A stretch of 64,000 bases of DNA. It comes from Lachnospiraceae bacterium 3-1. GTDB lineage: Bacteria; Bacillota; Clostridia; Lachnospirales; Lachnospiraceae. Positions 54,477 through 63,439 of the stretch are shown here, in pieces (the first letter of the stretch is position 1; every line of letters starts with the position of its first letter). A program made the position numbers and the translations under genes. The notes under the pieces are model-generated. The model was not told the origin of the DNA. It worked only from the letters and a program-made list of their open reading frames with translations, and did no database searches. The DNA lies in contig KE159571.1 of assembly GCA_000403255.2 (NCBI GenBank), positions 344,111 through 408,110 of the forward strand, read 5' to 3'.

Positions 54477-55714
54477 GAGAAGTGTTTACTTTGGCGGGAT
54501 ATGAATATCGAAAAATTTTCAAGAGGCGTTCTACTTGGATTGCATTAGGGATTGTACTTTTGTGGACGTTATTTTCCGGTTTTGGCAGCATTTTTGGAGA
54601 ATTTTATATTGAGGGAGAAAAGGTGGCCAGTCACTTTCAAATGGCAAAAACGGAGCGTAAAGCGTTAGAAAATTTGGAAATCAAGGAATTAAACCAGGAA
54701 TTTTTTCAGAGATGGAAAGAGGATATGGAATGGTTTATAAAAGAGCAGCGGGAACAGCTTTTTGGAGAAGGTGCAGCAGGACACAGGGCTTTGGTATGGG
54801 AAAAATATTATGAATCTTATGCTCCATATGATAATTTGGATATGTTACTGGCGTCCATGAACAATCAAATTGGAAATATCGCAATAGAAGAAATCGGGGA
54901 AATGGATTTTTATAAGTACCGAAATCTAATGCTGGAGAGAATTTTTGAGAAAGAAAAGCTCTCCCCTGGGGAAATTACCTTTCATAAAAAAGAAAATGAC
55001 AAAATCAAAACGCCGTATGCTTATGGAAATATGATAGGTTTTGACAATATTTTTCGCATGTTGGCTCCCAATTGCATTTTTCTTGCCTTTGCAGCAGCAA
55101 TTATTTTTGCGCCTTTGTTTGCGATAGAATATACTTCAAATATGGATGCTTTGGTATTATCTTCTCGGTTTGGAAAAAACAAATTGATTTGGGCCAAGCT
55201 TTTGACAGGGATTTCCTTTGGACTGTTTTCTTCTATATTTTTTATGGGAATTTTTATGCTGGAAATTCAGGCAATTTATGGGTTAAGTGGATGGAATCTT
55301 CCAGTGCAGGTGAGCGCCGCAGGGCTGTATCTAACCCTTCCCATCAATTTGTTGGAATTATTGGGAATTGCCATTGGCTGTTGCACCATAGCTATTTGTA
55401 TGACCATTGTGGTTATCATGTTCTGTTCCGCGAAAATGAAATCGCCTTTTGGAGTAATTATTGTAGGCTTTGCATTTATTTTTATTCCGGTATTTTTGAT
55501 TTCTATGGTGGCAGATCATCCTATCTTGTTTTTGATTACCAATAGTCTGCCCACATCCATGATGTATCCTGCTGGGGTGACCGCTCATCAGCTTGTTTCC
55601 ATGGGGAATCGGTACTTTTATTTTTTTCAGTGGGTTCCGGTTATGTATCTGTGCTTGATGGCAGGGCTATCCTGGTGGAGTTATCGTATTTTTCAGAATC
55701 ATCAGGTGGGATAA
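54473..55714 (+). CDS. ABC transporter permease
   Basis: A 413-residue membrane protein. It starts with a short cytoplasmic part (EYRKIFKRRSTWIALG) and membrane segment 1 (about 22-42). A soluble domain of about 150 residues, with polar helices, lies outside. Five or so further membrane segments follow from residue 198 to the end. This architecture is that of ABC-2 type permeases for peptides or lipids. It overlaps the ATPase gene by 4 bases (ATGA). The substrate is unknown. The operon ends here and a long palindrome follows. Confidence 0.85.
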   Translation: MREVFTLAGYEYRKIFKRRSTWIALGIVLLWTLFSGFGSIFGEFYIEGEKVASHFQMAKTERKALENLEIKELNQEFFQRWKEDMEWFIKEQREQLFGEGAAGHRALVWEKYYESYAPYDNLDMLLASMNNQIGNIAIEEIGEMDFYKYRNLMLERIFEKEKLSPGEITFHKKENDKIKTPYAYGNMIGFDNIFRMLAPNCIFLAFAAAIIFAPLFAIEYTSNMDALVLSSRFGKNKLIWAKLLTGISFGLFSSIFFMGIFMLEIQAIYGLSGWNLPVQVSAAGLYLTLPINLLELLGIAIGCCTIAICMTIVVIMFCSAKMKSPFGVIIVGFAFIFIPVFLISMVADHPILFLITNSLPTSMMYPAGVTAHQLVSMGNRYFYFFQWVPVMYLCLMAGLSWWSYRIFQNHQVG

Positions 55715-55757
55715 CCCTTGAAAAGAATGGCAGTTACAATGAAGTGGTAAAAATGGG

Positions 55758-56080
55758 GTAACAGTTCACCCCTTTCAGCTCTAAAATAGAGCTTTATTCA
55801 AAGGATTTTCATACTGACAGTATAAAAATATGGATGGGTATTTCCATATTTGAGACAAATTTTCCTGCTTTCCCTTCCAAGAAAGGAAACATTCGGTGGA
55901 TTTCGTGTATTTCCTGCTTCCAGGGATGGAAATACTAGAAATCCAGCCGCGTTTCCTTGTGGAAGGGAAAGCAGGAAAATTTGTAAAAAACAATAGAAGC
56001 TCCCATCCATATTTTTATTCTTGCATCGAAGAATCCTTTGAATAAAGCAATGTAGAAAGCTGACAGGGCTGAACTGTTAC
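55758..56080. repeat. Long imperfect palindrome of about 320 bases (MITE-like)
   Basis: Nested inverted repeats fold almost the whole segment on itself. The outer arms are GTAACAGTTCA (55758) and TGAACTGTTAC (56070-56080). Inside lie ATTCAAAGGATT/AATCCTTTGAAT, then AAATATGGATGGG/CCCATCCATATTT. A 25-base perfect pair follows, whose left arm starts ACAAATTTTCC at about 55856 and whose right arm ends GAAAATTTGT at about 55983. The centre is imperfect. No protein-coding frame is credible. It fills the gap between the ABC operon and the initiator tRNA gene. Confidence 0.8.
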
Positions 56081-56108
56081 AAAATGGGAAATAAGTATCA
56101 GAAAAAAA

Positions 56109-56137
56109 TTGACATTTGCTACATTATGGAATATAAT
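56109..56137 (+). promoter_or_regulatory. Promoter of the initiator tRNA
   Basis: Consensus TTGACA (56109-56114) and TATAAT (56132-56137) with a 17-base spacer, ending 12 bases before the tRNA. Confidence 0.88.
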
Positions 56138-56149
56138 AGAACTTGTCAA

Positions 56150-56223
<74 letters not shown>

Positions 56224-56269
56224 TTAATCTATTAATTTTTCTTTCAGCAAAGAGCATATCTTCATAAAG

Positions 56270-57010
56270 TCAAGGTTCATCCAACAGCCGTCCTACTAAG
56301 ATATCCCGATGATTGATAAACATCTCCATTATCTGATAGCTTTCGGTATCTTTATAATCACAGCGTTTTAATTCGCCATCATCAAAAGAAATGATGTCGG
56401 CTTCTGGTATACCAAGGAGAATTGGAGAGTGGGAAGCCAGGATGAACTGGGAGCCAGCCTTCGCCATTTTGCTTATCTGTAAAAATAGGCTGAGCTGCCG
56501 TTGCGGGGAGAGCGCTGCTTCCGGTTCATCCATTAAGTACAGCCCAGTTTCATCAAAAGACTGGAAATAGGCTAGAAAACTTTCACCATGGGACTGTTCA
56601 TGGAGAGATTTTCCACCATACCGAGCATAATAAATTTCCTTTGGGGTAAAATCTCGGTAGTCTTCCGCTTTGCTTGCTACATTGAAAAAACTTTCTGCCC
56701 GAAAAAAGTAATTAGAAACTGGTCTTCGGTATCCTTTGATTAAACGGATGCCTTCATTTAATTCTGAAACATCATCGAAAGTGCTGAAACGGTAGTTTAA
56801 ATTTCCGCCTTCAGGATTGAATCCATAAGCGGTGGCAATGGCCTCCAATAAAGTGGATTTGCCCGTTCCATTTTCTCCTACAAAAATTGTAATATTTTTC
56901 TGAAATTCTAAAAAATCTGTCTGTTGTAATGCAGGAATATCCCGTAGATAAGAATTTTTGTCAATTTTCTTCCAGTCAATGTGGAGACTTTGAATAAATT
57001 TATCGTTCAT
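56270..57010 (-). CDS. AAA family ATPase (ABC/RecF-like)
   Basis: A 246-residue cytoplasmic ATPase with Walker A GENGTGKST (about residues 46-54), a signature-like HGESFLAYFQS, Walker B LYLMDEPEAALS and the switch His in FILASHSPILLG. It belongs to the family of small single-gene AAA ATPases related to SMC/RecF (AAA_21 type) of unknown cellular role. ATG 57010 is used; the GGAAGG site lies 13 bases upstream, rather far, and ATG 57034 has none. Nothing nearby suggests a partner nuclease. Confidence 0.85.
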   Translation of the reverse strand: MNDKFIQSLHIDWKKIDKNSYLRDIPALQQTDFLEFQKNITIFVGENGTGKSTLLEAIATAYGFNPEGGNLNYRFSTFDDVSELNEGIRLIKGYRRPVSNYFFRAESFFNVASKAEDYRDFTPKEIYYARYGGKSLHEQSHGESFLAYFQSFDETGLYLMDEPEAALSPQRQLSLFLQISKMAKAGSQFILASHSPILLGIPEADIISFDDGELKRCDYKDTESYQIMEMFINHRDILVGRLLDEP

Positions 57011-57194
57011 AGCAATTACAGCCTTCCTTTCCATATTTCTTGTAATCAGTGTAAGGAAAATAATATGAAAAATCAATAGAATGATTGTTGTATTTCCAGA
57101 AAATACATATTATAATTTGAAGGGTATTTCCGTTTTTCATGAAACATTGGTAGTTTCATAAGCATGTATGGGGATATAGAAAGGATTTGGGATT

Positions 57195-58121
57195 ATGATT
57201 TATAACAATATATTAGAAGCAATGGGTAATACGCCGTTGATCCGCTTAAATCACATGACGGAGCCAGAAAGCGCTCAGGTTTTGGTAAAATTTGAAGGGT
57301 TAAATGTAGGTGGTTCCATTAAGACAAGAACTGCTTACAATATGATAAAAGATGCGGAAGAAAAAGGTTTGATTCAGGAAGATACGATTATTGTGGAGCC
57401 TACCAGCGGCAATCAGGGAATTGGCCTTGCGCTGGTAGGAGCTGTGCGGGGATATCAGACGAAGATTATTATGCCGGATTCTGTCAGTGAAGAACGGCGC
57501 AAATTGGTGGAGCATTATGGCGCAGAGGTGATATTGATTCATGATGCTGGGAACATTGGAGCATGTATTGAGGAATGCTTGCAGACGGCTCTTTCTATGG
57601 CTCAAAAGGATTCTCATGTTTTTGTACCTCAGCAGTTTGAAAATCCGGCGAATCCGGCGGTCCACCGTTCCCAGACGGGGCTGGAGATTTTAGAGCAAGT
57701 GGATGGACCAATCCATGGATTCTGTTCTGGTATTGGCACAGGAGGCACAATCACTGGCGTAGGGGAAACCATAAAGGAGAAAAATCCTGAAATGGAAATT
57801 TGGGCAGTGGAGCCGGAACATGCGGCAATTTTATCTGGCGGTTCTATAGGAACACATTTGCAGATGGGAATCGGAGATGGGCTGATTCCAGAAATTTTGA
57901 ATCAGGAAATTTACAATGAGGTTTGTATTATTACAGATGAGGAAGCTCTCTCCACTTCCAAAAGACTGGCAGCAAAAGAGGGGATTATGTGTGGAATTTC
58001 CAGCGGAACGAATGTAGCAGCCGCATTAAAATTAGCCAAAAAGCTTGGGAAAGGAAAAACCGTAGTTACCATACTGCCAGATACAGCAGAACGGTATTTT
58101 TCTACACCACTATTTGAATAA
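57195..58121 (+). CDS. cysK: Cysteine synthase (O-acetylserine sulfhydrylase)
   Basis: A 308-residue PLP enzyme that makes cysteine from O-acetylserine and sulfide. It shows the PLP lysine in GGSIKTRTA (Lys43; relatives usually have SSVKDRIA), the substrate loop EPTSGNQGIG, the phosphate-binding GIGTGGTITG and the late SSGTNVAAA. The end TILPDTAERYFSTPLF is typical. The substitutions around the lysine suggest a variant branch, so a related PLP synthase cannot be excluded. The ATG at 57195 follows AAAGGAT. It stands alone. Confidence 0.9.
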   Translation: MIYNNILEAMGNTPLIRLNHMTEPESAQVLVKFEGLNVGGSIKTRTAYNMIKDAEEKGLIQEDTIIVEPTSGNQGIGLALVGAVRGYQTKIIMPDSVSEERRKLVEHYGAEVILIHDAGNIGACIEECLQTALSMAQKDSHVFVPQQFENPANPAVHRSQTGLEILEQVDGPIHGFCSGIGTGGTITGVGETIKEKNPEMEIWAVEPEHAAILSGGSIGTHLQMGIGDGLIPEILNQEIYNEVCIITDEEALSTSKRLAAKEGIMCGISSGTNVAAALKLAKKLGKGKTVVTILPDTAERYFSTPLFE

Positions 58122-58195
58122 TTATTAATAAAAGTTTGTTCAGGTTTTGCCATCTCTGTATTTTGGGAGAGAATCAACATATCGGGAATCAAAAA

Positions 58196-59035
58196 TTATT
58201 CAAATACACTTCCTACCGCATACAGACTGTCAGCCAGGTCTTGACGATAATCCCAGTCTTGTGGGTTTAAGCTGTTTATGACACAGCCAAAGCTGGCAGG
58301 ATTTCCAGTGGAGTGGATGTATTTGTCATTCCCCAGGTAGAGAGCAATATGGCCTGGAAAGTAGAGAAGGTCTGCAGGCTGGATTTGGGAAAAGGGAATT
58401 TTCCGTACAGGGTATCCTTCTACAATGGCGGCGTCCCGATAAATCAGGAATCCGCACATATAATAACTCATAAAAGTAAGGCCAGAGCAGTCAATGCCTG
58501 CATGGGTTTTTCCGCCCCAGCGGTATTGAACCCCCAAGTAAGATTTGGCATACGCAATGATAGCAGAACGAAGCTGTTGCTGTTTTTGTTCATTGCACAA
58601 GGCTTTGTTTTCAGGAAACAGCAGGGAAATTGTGGGGACATAGCCGCAGACGTCCCCTGCTGTTTTTATTTTTTGCCAGCCATTTTCAGGTGTCCCAATG
58701 GGAATCACGGTACTTCCCATAAAGAGTGTGGTTAAAATTTCGGCCTGAACAAGAGGCTCTTTTAAAATATCTGTGATTCCTTTGTGAAGGATGGCAAGAC
58801 GGCTTGTGGTATGCTCCCAGGGATTCCAGCAGGCATATTCTTCTGGTGAAATATTTCGTATCTCTGACGCATTCAGCCATCCGCTGTAGCCATAATGTGT
58901 CGTAACCTTTAGAAATTCATCCTGCTGCTGGTGTATGCGTACAGGCCAGCCGGATAAAAGCTCATCGGAGATATGTTTTTCTATAAGGTTTTCATAGAGA
59001 AAGGCGCTGGGAGCGGTGATAATAGCTGTATACAT
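58196..59035 (-). CDS. NlpC/P60 cysteine peptidase with SH3-like domains
   Basis: A 279-residue protein with two SH3-like segments (residues 1-60 and 85-140) and a C-terminal NlpC/P60 domain. The catalytic Cys183 is in GIDCSGLTF, preceded by YRWGGK, and His229 is in PGHIALYLG. There is no signal peptide, so it may act inside the cell or by non-classical export; it resembles gamma-D-glutamyl-dipeptide hydrolases (YkfC type) that process murein peptides. The next gene on this strand upstream is a dipeptidase, which fits a murein-peptide recycling role. Confidence 0.88.
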   Translation of the reverse strand: MYTAIITAPSAFLYENLIEKHISDELLSGWPVRIHQQQDEFLKVTTHYGYSGWLNASEIRNISPEEYACWNPWEHTTSRLAILHKGITDILKEPLVQAEILTTLFMGSTVIPIGTPENGWQKIKTAGDVCGYVPTISLLFPENKALCNEQKQQQLRSAIIAYAKSYLGVQYRWGGKTHAGIDCSGLTFMSYYMCGFLIYRDAAIVEGYPVRKIPFSQIQPADLLYFPGHIALYLGNDKYIHSTGNPASFGCVINSLNPQDWDYRQDLADSLYAVGSVFE

Positions 59036-59128
59036 AAGTTACCTCCTGGGAATATGTACAATAAATACTTTTAGGTGGTTGCAAAATTCACATATTACAA
59101 AAATATCATGTGCAATTATTTCCTGTTT

Positions 59129-60097
59129 TTACAATAATTCTTGATACAATGCCAATACATTCTGGTAAAAGATTTTATCAATTTCTCTTTCGTGAAATCC
59201 ATTTTTTCTTAATTCTTGTGCCAATAGTTCCATAGAACTACAGTTTTTTAATTCCAGATTGTTGTCAATTCCATCAAAATCAGAACCAAGTCCGATACAA
59301 TCTATGCCGCCTACATTGATAATATGCCGGATATGTAATACGATATCGCTGACATAGCTATAATAGCATCCCAGAACGTTGGGAGTTTGAGAAAGGAAAG
59401 GTCCATAATAATTTGCGCCAATGACTCCGCCATGTTTTGCAATGCCGCGGATTAGCTCATCTGGCAGATTGCGGCCCCGATGACAGAGGGAGCGGGCATT
59501 GGAATGGCTTGCACAAAAAGGTTTTTTGGCCAGTCGGCATACATCACGGATTCCAGCGTCCGATAAGTGGGAAACATCTGGGATGATACCTAAATATTCC
59601 ATCTGCTCTAAAAATTCTATGCCCTTGGAAGTCAACCCCTGTGATAGATGGGTGGCGGCAGGCTCACCAGGGAATCCCAGGCGGTTGGGGTAGTTCCAGG
59701 TAAAGGTCATCATTCGCATCCCAAGCTGATAGAATTCTTCTAATTTTTCCAAGCTCCCCTCGCAGGCGTCTCCTTCTTCTATGGTCATGAGAGCAGACAT
59801 TTTTCCTTGTTGCCGATTGTCGAGAATTTCAGAATAAGTAGTAACCATTGTTATAATATCTTGATTCTTTTCCATTTCTTCCTGGAAAATCTGCATTTGT
59901 TTCTTACATTCTTGATAAGGAAAGGAAGTTCCCTTTAGATCAACAAACATGGCAAAATTCTGGACCAGATATCCAGCGTGTCTCATTTTTTCCAAATCCA
60001 GTTGAAAATGGTTGCTGCGGAGCTTTACAGGTTTTCCTTGCTTTCGTTCCTCATAAATACGGGAGATAGTATCACAATGCATATCTATAATAGTCAT
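59129..60097 (-). CDS. Dipeptidase (membrane dipeptidase family M19)
   Basis: A 322-residue zinc enzyme. Zinc ligands are visible in IDMHCDT at the start, the Glu in TIEEGDACEG, the His in IIPDVSHLSD and in FCASHSNARSL. GSDFDGIDN and the final region are also conserved. It cleaves dipeptides and often L-Xaa-D-Xaa or L,D-peptides. There is no signal peptide, unlike the renal type. The ATG at 60097 follows AAGGAGG. It is near the NlpC/P60 gene, separated by 93 bases, so the two may work on peptides of the wall. Confidence 0.92.
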   Translation of the reverse strand: MTIIDMHCDTISRIYEERKQGKPVKLRSNHFQLDLEKMRHAGYLVQNFAMFVDLKGTSFPYQECKKQMQIFQEEMEKNQDIITMVTTYSEILDNRQQGKMSALMTIEEGDACEGSLEKLEEFYQLGMRMMTFTWNYPNRLGFPGEPAATHLSQGLTSKGIEFLEQMEYLGIIPDVSHLSDAGIRDVCRLAKKPFCASHSNARSLCHRGRNLPDELIRGIAKHGGVIGANYYGPFLSQTPNVLGCYYSYVSDIVLHIRHIINVGGIDCIGLGSDFDGIDNNLELKNCSSMELLAQELRKNGFHEREIDKIFYQNVLALYQELL

Positions 60098-60357
60098 AAG
60101 TAATTGCCTCCTTTTTTATAGTATACTATGAAAATTGGTGGTTTCCTAGAGCATGTTTGAAGTATTTTCCAGATATTTCCCTGGTTTATAAAAGTAAGGA
60201 TTTGTTTAAATGCCATAGAGAATGTGGAATTGCCTTTGATTTACCGGGGATATGGGGGAGTTTTTTCGCTAGTTTATGCCTGATAGATAAAAGTAATTAG
60301 CGCTTCTATTGTAACGACAAAAGCGTTAAAATAGAAGAAACTAGGAGGTGTAAGATT

Positions 60358-60619
60358 ATGGAAAAAACAGCAATTGATATGTGTTTGAATCAAATTTCTC
60401 TTACAGGTGGAATTCGATATGCATATGTTTCGTGTGGTTTATAAAAATAAAGTAGTGTTTGCGGACGAAATGGATCGAATATTGAATCCTATTCTATCTG
60501 ATCAAGTGATTGCTTTTGTAAATGGAGCAGAGCACAATGGACAGTTTATTTTTTCCACTCATAATGTGTTGCATCTGGACTTAAAGAATCATATGAAAGA
60601 ACAGATTTATTTGTTGTGA
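60358..60619 (+). pseudogene. Remnant of an AAA-type ATPase gene
   Basis: ATG 60358, behind a strong AGGAGG site, starts a 28-codon frame (EKTAIDMCLNQISLTGG). Overlapping it in another frame, 60407-60619 gives VVFADEMDRILNPILSD and FIFSTHNVLHLDLKNHM, the Walker B and switch-His region of COG1106-type ATPases. Walker A, the N-terminal lobe and the tail are gone. The site plus short frame may be the original start joined to the 3' region by deletion. Confidence 0.55.
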
Positions 60620-60806
60620 AATTTATTTATTGTGAAAATTTCATGTAAAAATCAATAAATTCAGATAAAATTGTTTCGATAATATTGACAAATAGAATGA
60701 TAGATATGATAGTATTAATACTATCATAATATTTGTGGTAAATAATTTTACAGTTTATGTAAAGCTAGATGCTTTGCAAATATCTAATGAAAAAGGGGTG
60801 TTAGTA

Positions 60807-61259
60807 ATGAAAAAGAGGATTCTATTTGTAGTTAGCATGGCTTTGGTTCTGGTGGCTTTTATGCCTGTTTCTGTTTTTGCGCAAGAAATCACGATTTTAG
60901 AAGATCATAATCATGATGAATGTTAAGAAGAGGTTGCCAAAGAAGTATTTTTAGATTCAAACCTGCTACAGCAAGCACAGGAAATTAATATTGATTTAAA
61001 CACAGCAGATTTAATAATTCCATATGCAACGTGCGCTCACGTTTATAGTTCATAGAGGACTGTGCAATCATGGCAAAGCACAAAAATAATGACAATTGGT
61101 AAATGTTGGACATTAATTGAGTATCAAATGAGATATTGTACAAAATGTAACGCTGCTTTTGCGCGTGAGAAAAAAACACCATTAGATCATCTCAAAAAGG
61201 GTAGTTTAGAAAGTTGGTATTGTACCCGTTGTGGGGCAACTGGTGGTAGTGCGAGATAA
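60807..61259 (+). pseudogene. Secreted zinc-ribbon protein gene with two premature stops
   Basis: ATG 60807, behind AAAGGGG, begins a signal peptide (cut after VFA near residue 27) and reads to TAA at 60924. In the same frame, without any shift, codons continue (EEVAKEVFLDSNL) to a TAG at about 61053 and on to TAA 61259. The last part has two CxxC pairs (YCTKCN and YCTRCG). The total is 150 codons with two internal stops. Single-base nonsense mutations in an otherwise complete gene are the simplest view. Confidence 0.7.
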
Positions 61260-61299
61260 TTGAATGGAATATTTGATTTAAAAATAATGTAAAGTAGAT

Positions 61300-61339
61300 A
61301 ATAATCTCCCAAATTTCAGGTAAAGTTTGGGAGATTATT
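61300..61339. terminator. Terminator hairpin
   Basis: AATAATCTCCCAAA (61300-61313) and TTTGGGAGATTATT (61326-61339) form a perfect 14-base stem with a 12-base loop. It lies between the zinc-ribbon remnant and the next gene. Confidence 0.75.
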
Positions 61340-61356
61340 GACAATAAGGTGAATAT

Positions 61357-61842
61357 ATGAGTAAAAAAATAGTAATTGGTATGGTAATGGTTTTAATCGT
61401 TGGATTTGAATGGAACATGGGTTTTTACCAAATAGGTGGAAATCCAGCATCATGCTCTATCATAAAAGGAGATATCGGTATAGGTATAAGCCTAATAGAA
61501 AAAAGTCTTAGCAGGACAAGAGACAATGGAATACAACTGGATTATCCAAGCCTAATTTCTTATCCCCAAATGGAACAATTCGATATTACAATTTACAATT
61601 ATTCTGTGAATGCTGCATATTGTAAAGTTTCCGCTGAGTTCGGAAAGATGTCGGTTAATAAGATTTATTTGGGAAAAGAAAATCAAATGACATACTATTT
61701 TCCAGAAGGATTGAGTCATTTTGTGTTTGATTCCATACGGTTAGAGTTTTACGATGAAAATGCAAAGCTTGTGGATAATATTAAGCTATACATGGAATAT
61801 AGCGAAGAGGCAGAGCAATTTCAAGTAATTCAAGCGAAATAA
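61357..61842 (+). CDS. Hypothetical exported or membrane-anchored protein
   Basis: A 161-residue protein with a single hydrophobic segment at about residues 4-17, then a beta-rich polar region (FDITIYNYSVNAAYCKVSAEF, FVFDSIRLEFYDENAKLVDNIKL). No family is recognised; the pattern of an extracellular beta-sandwich is possible. The ATG at 61357 lies 18 bases after the hairpin, with only a weak AAGGTGA site, so the transcript start must lie in or near the hairpin or upstream. Confidence in a real gene is moderate. Confidence 0.6.
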   Translation: MSKKIVIGMVMVLIVGFEWNMGFYQIGGNPASCSIIKGDIGIGISLIEKSLSRTRDNGIQLDYPSLISYPQMEQFDITIYNYSVNAAYCKVSAEFGKMSVNKIYLGKENQMTYYFPEGLSHFVFDSIRLEFYDENAKLVDNIKLYMEYSEEAEQFQVIQAK

Positions 61843-61878
61843 GGAAAGAACCTTAGACTGTTTTGCAAAGGAGCAACG

Positions 61879-61902
61879 CGCCCAAGCAATTATGCTTGGG
61901 CG
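61879..61902. repeat. Perfect short hairpin in a repeat-like intergenic segment
   Basis: CGCCCAAGCA (61879-61888) pairs with TGCTTGGGCG (61893-61902) with a 4-base loop. GAGCAACGCGCCC and the following GTATTTGAC recall the segment near 34894-34935. It may also end the gene at 61357. Confidence 0.6.
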
Positions 61903-61934
61903 GGGTATTTGACTCCCATATCTTAAAAGTTTTC

Positions 61935-63262
61935 TCAATAAGTACGGAATAGATACTGGTATGGAACCTCGCCCAACCGTCCAGACAGTTTTTCATCTAG
62001 CTCTGTCCACAAATTTTCAATAGACATCTCGCCTTCTCGGATATCCTCAGGAAGGATTTTTTCACCATCTGTCAACAACTCTGCTGCCTCTTCATACTGT
62101 CCAAGCTGATACAATGCCAATACATGATAAAGTTTTAATCGTTGCATGCTTTGCTCTTTTGTATCCAACTCCTGATATACTTTTTCAATCGCAGCATATG
62201 CTTTGTTCATCAGCAGTAGCTTAAAATTTTCCTTTAGGTAAGAAATATCTTTTTTTCTCATACCAATGCCCTTTAGAATCCAGTGAACAGAGATGTCGGA
62301 CTGTTCTTTTTGCAGATATAGACATCCCAATCCATGACATACCCATGGATTTTCTGATAAATGAAAAGCCCTTGTAAGAGATTGTTCTGCTCTCTCAAAA
62401 TCTCCATTTATATAGTATTGGATTCCCAGATGATAGTGTGCATACCAGTTTTCTTTATTCTCATTGCCAATCGTTTCCCGAAGTTTTTCAAAAATCATGT
62501 TATTCCAGAAAAATTCATCAGGTTTTTCCTCAGGATTTTGGCAATGCAAGACGCCTGTTTCCTGAAAATGCTTCCAATTTTTCAAACTTTCCTCTTCCAA
62601 AAGGAATTCCAGATGTTTTGATAATTTATTCTGTACTTCCATAGCTCCATAGCCGCTGCCCTTTTGGATTAGTCTTCCTTTCGTCCGGGCCATTTCCTTT
62701 GTATTCTTAAGCTTTTCTTCCAGCCTTTCGAATCGTTTTTCTGTTAGCAGCTGTTTTGTAAGGTGTTGGAAAGTTTCCTCATGAGAAGCCGCTGTCTGTT
62801 CCTTAGTAAGCTGAACTGGCCCGTACTGTTCCATTCCACTCCTCCACTGAACCATGCATTGCGCACTGCCAGATTACGGAATTTTAATACATCATTGGTA
62901 TAAAGAAGATTTTTTTGGGTCTTTTTATCCGCCAATGACCACAATCTTCCGCCATATTCAAGCAGAAAAACAGCTTTTAAAGATTCATTCTCCAGTATGG
63001 CTGTCCTAATTTCTTTTACCTGAAGGGTTTCGTTATATTGATCAAATTTCCGGCAAGGATAAGCATTCCCAAGTCTGCCATAGCCTCCGTAAATATCATC
63101 ATCTTCCTCCCCAAGGTCAAAGGTAAGCCGATTTTGTGCGATTGTTTCTCCAATTAGATCTGGGACGCTTGCTTCTTTTCCCAAATCCGTGACCGGAATC
63201 TTAAGATGATCAAAATATAATTTTGCATTTCCGTTCATATCTCCTGTTGCCTTCCTTTCCAT
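61935..63262 (-). pseudogene. DUF5107/TPR protein with a large internal deletion
   Basis: The N-terminal part (63262 to about 62830) reads as the DUF5107 start: LQVKEIRTAILENE, LLEYGGRLWSLADKKT, then NLAVRNAWFSGGVEWN. At about 62830 the frame jumps to the C-terminal part, QYGPVQLTKEQ onward, which has TPR-like repeats (HYHLGIQYYINGDFERAEQSL) and ends at 61935. Full-length family members are about 1,000 residues or more; the catalytic-like middle is missing. Each half still has a long frame (172 and about 300 codons). The deletion also changed the frame. Confidence 0.72.
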
Positions 63263-63439
63263 TACCTAACCTTTTTCTATTTCATGTCCATTTATTATAG
63301 CAGATGTTTTTGATTTTTGAAATTATACTGGAAGATTTCTTGAAGATGCGGTAGGATATAATTATTGAGGATACTTCCAAATGGGAATCGGTGATATACG
63401 AAAAAGGGAACATTCCGTGTGACGAAAAGGAGGAGCATT

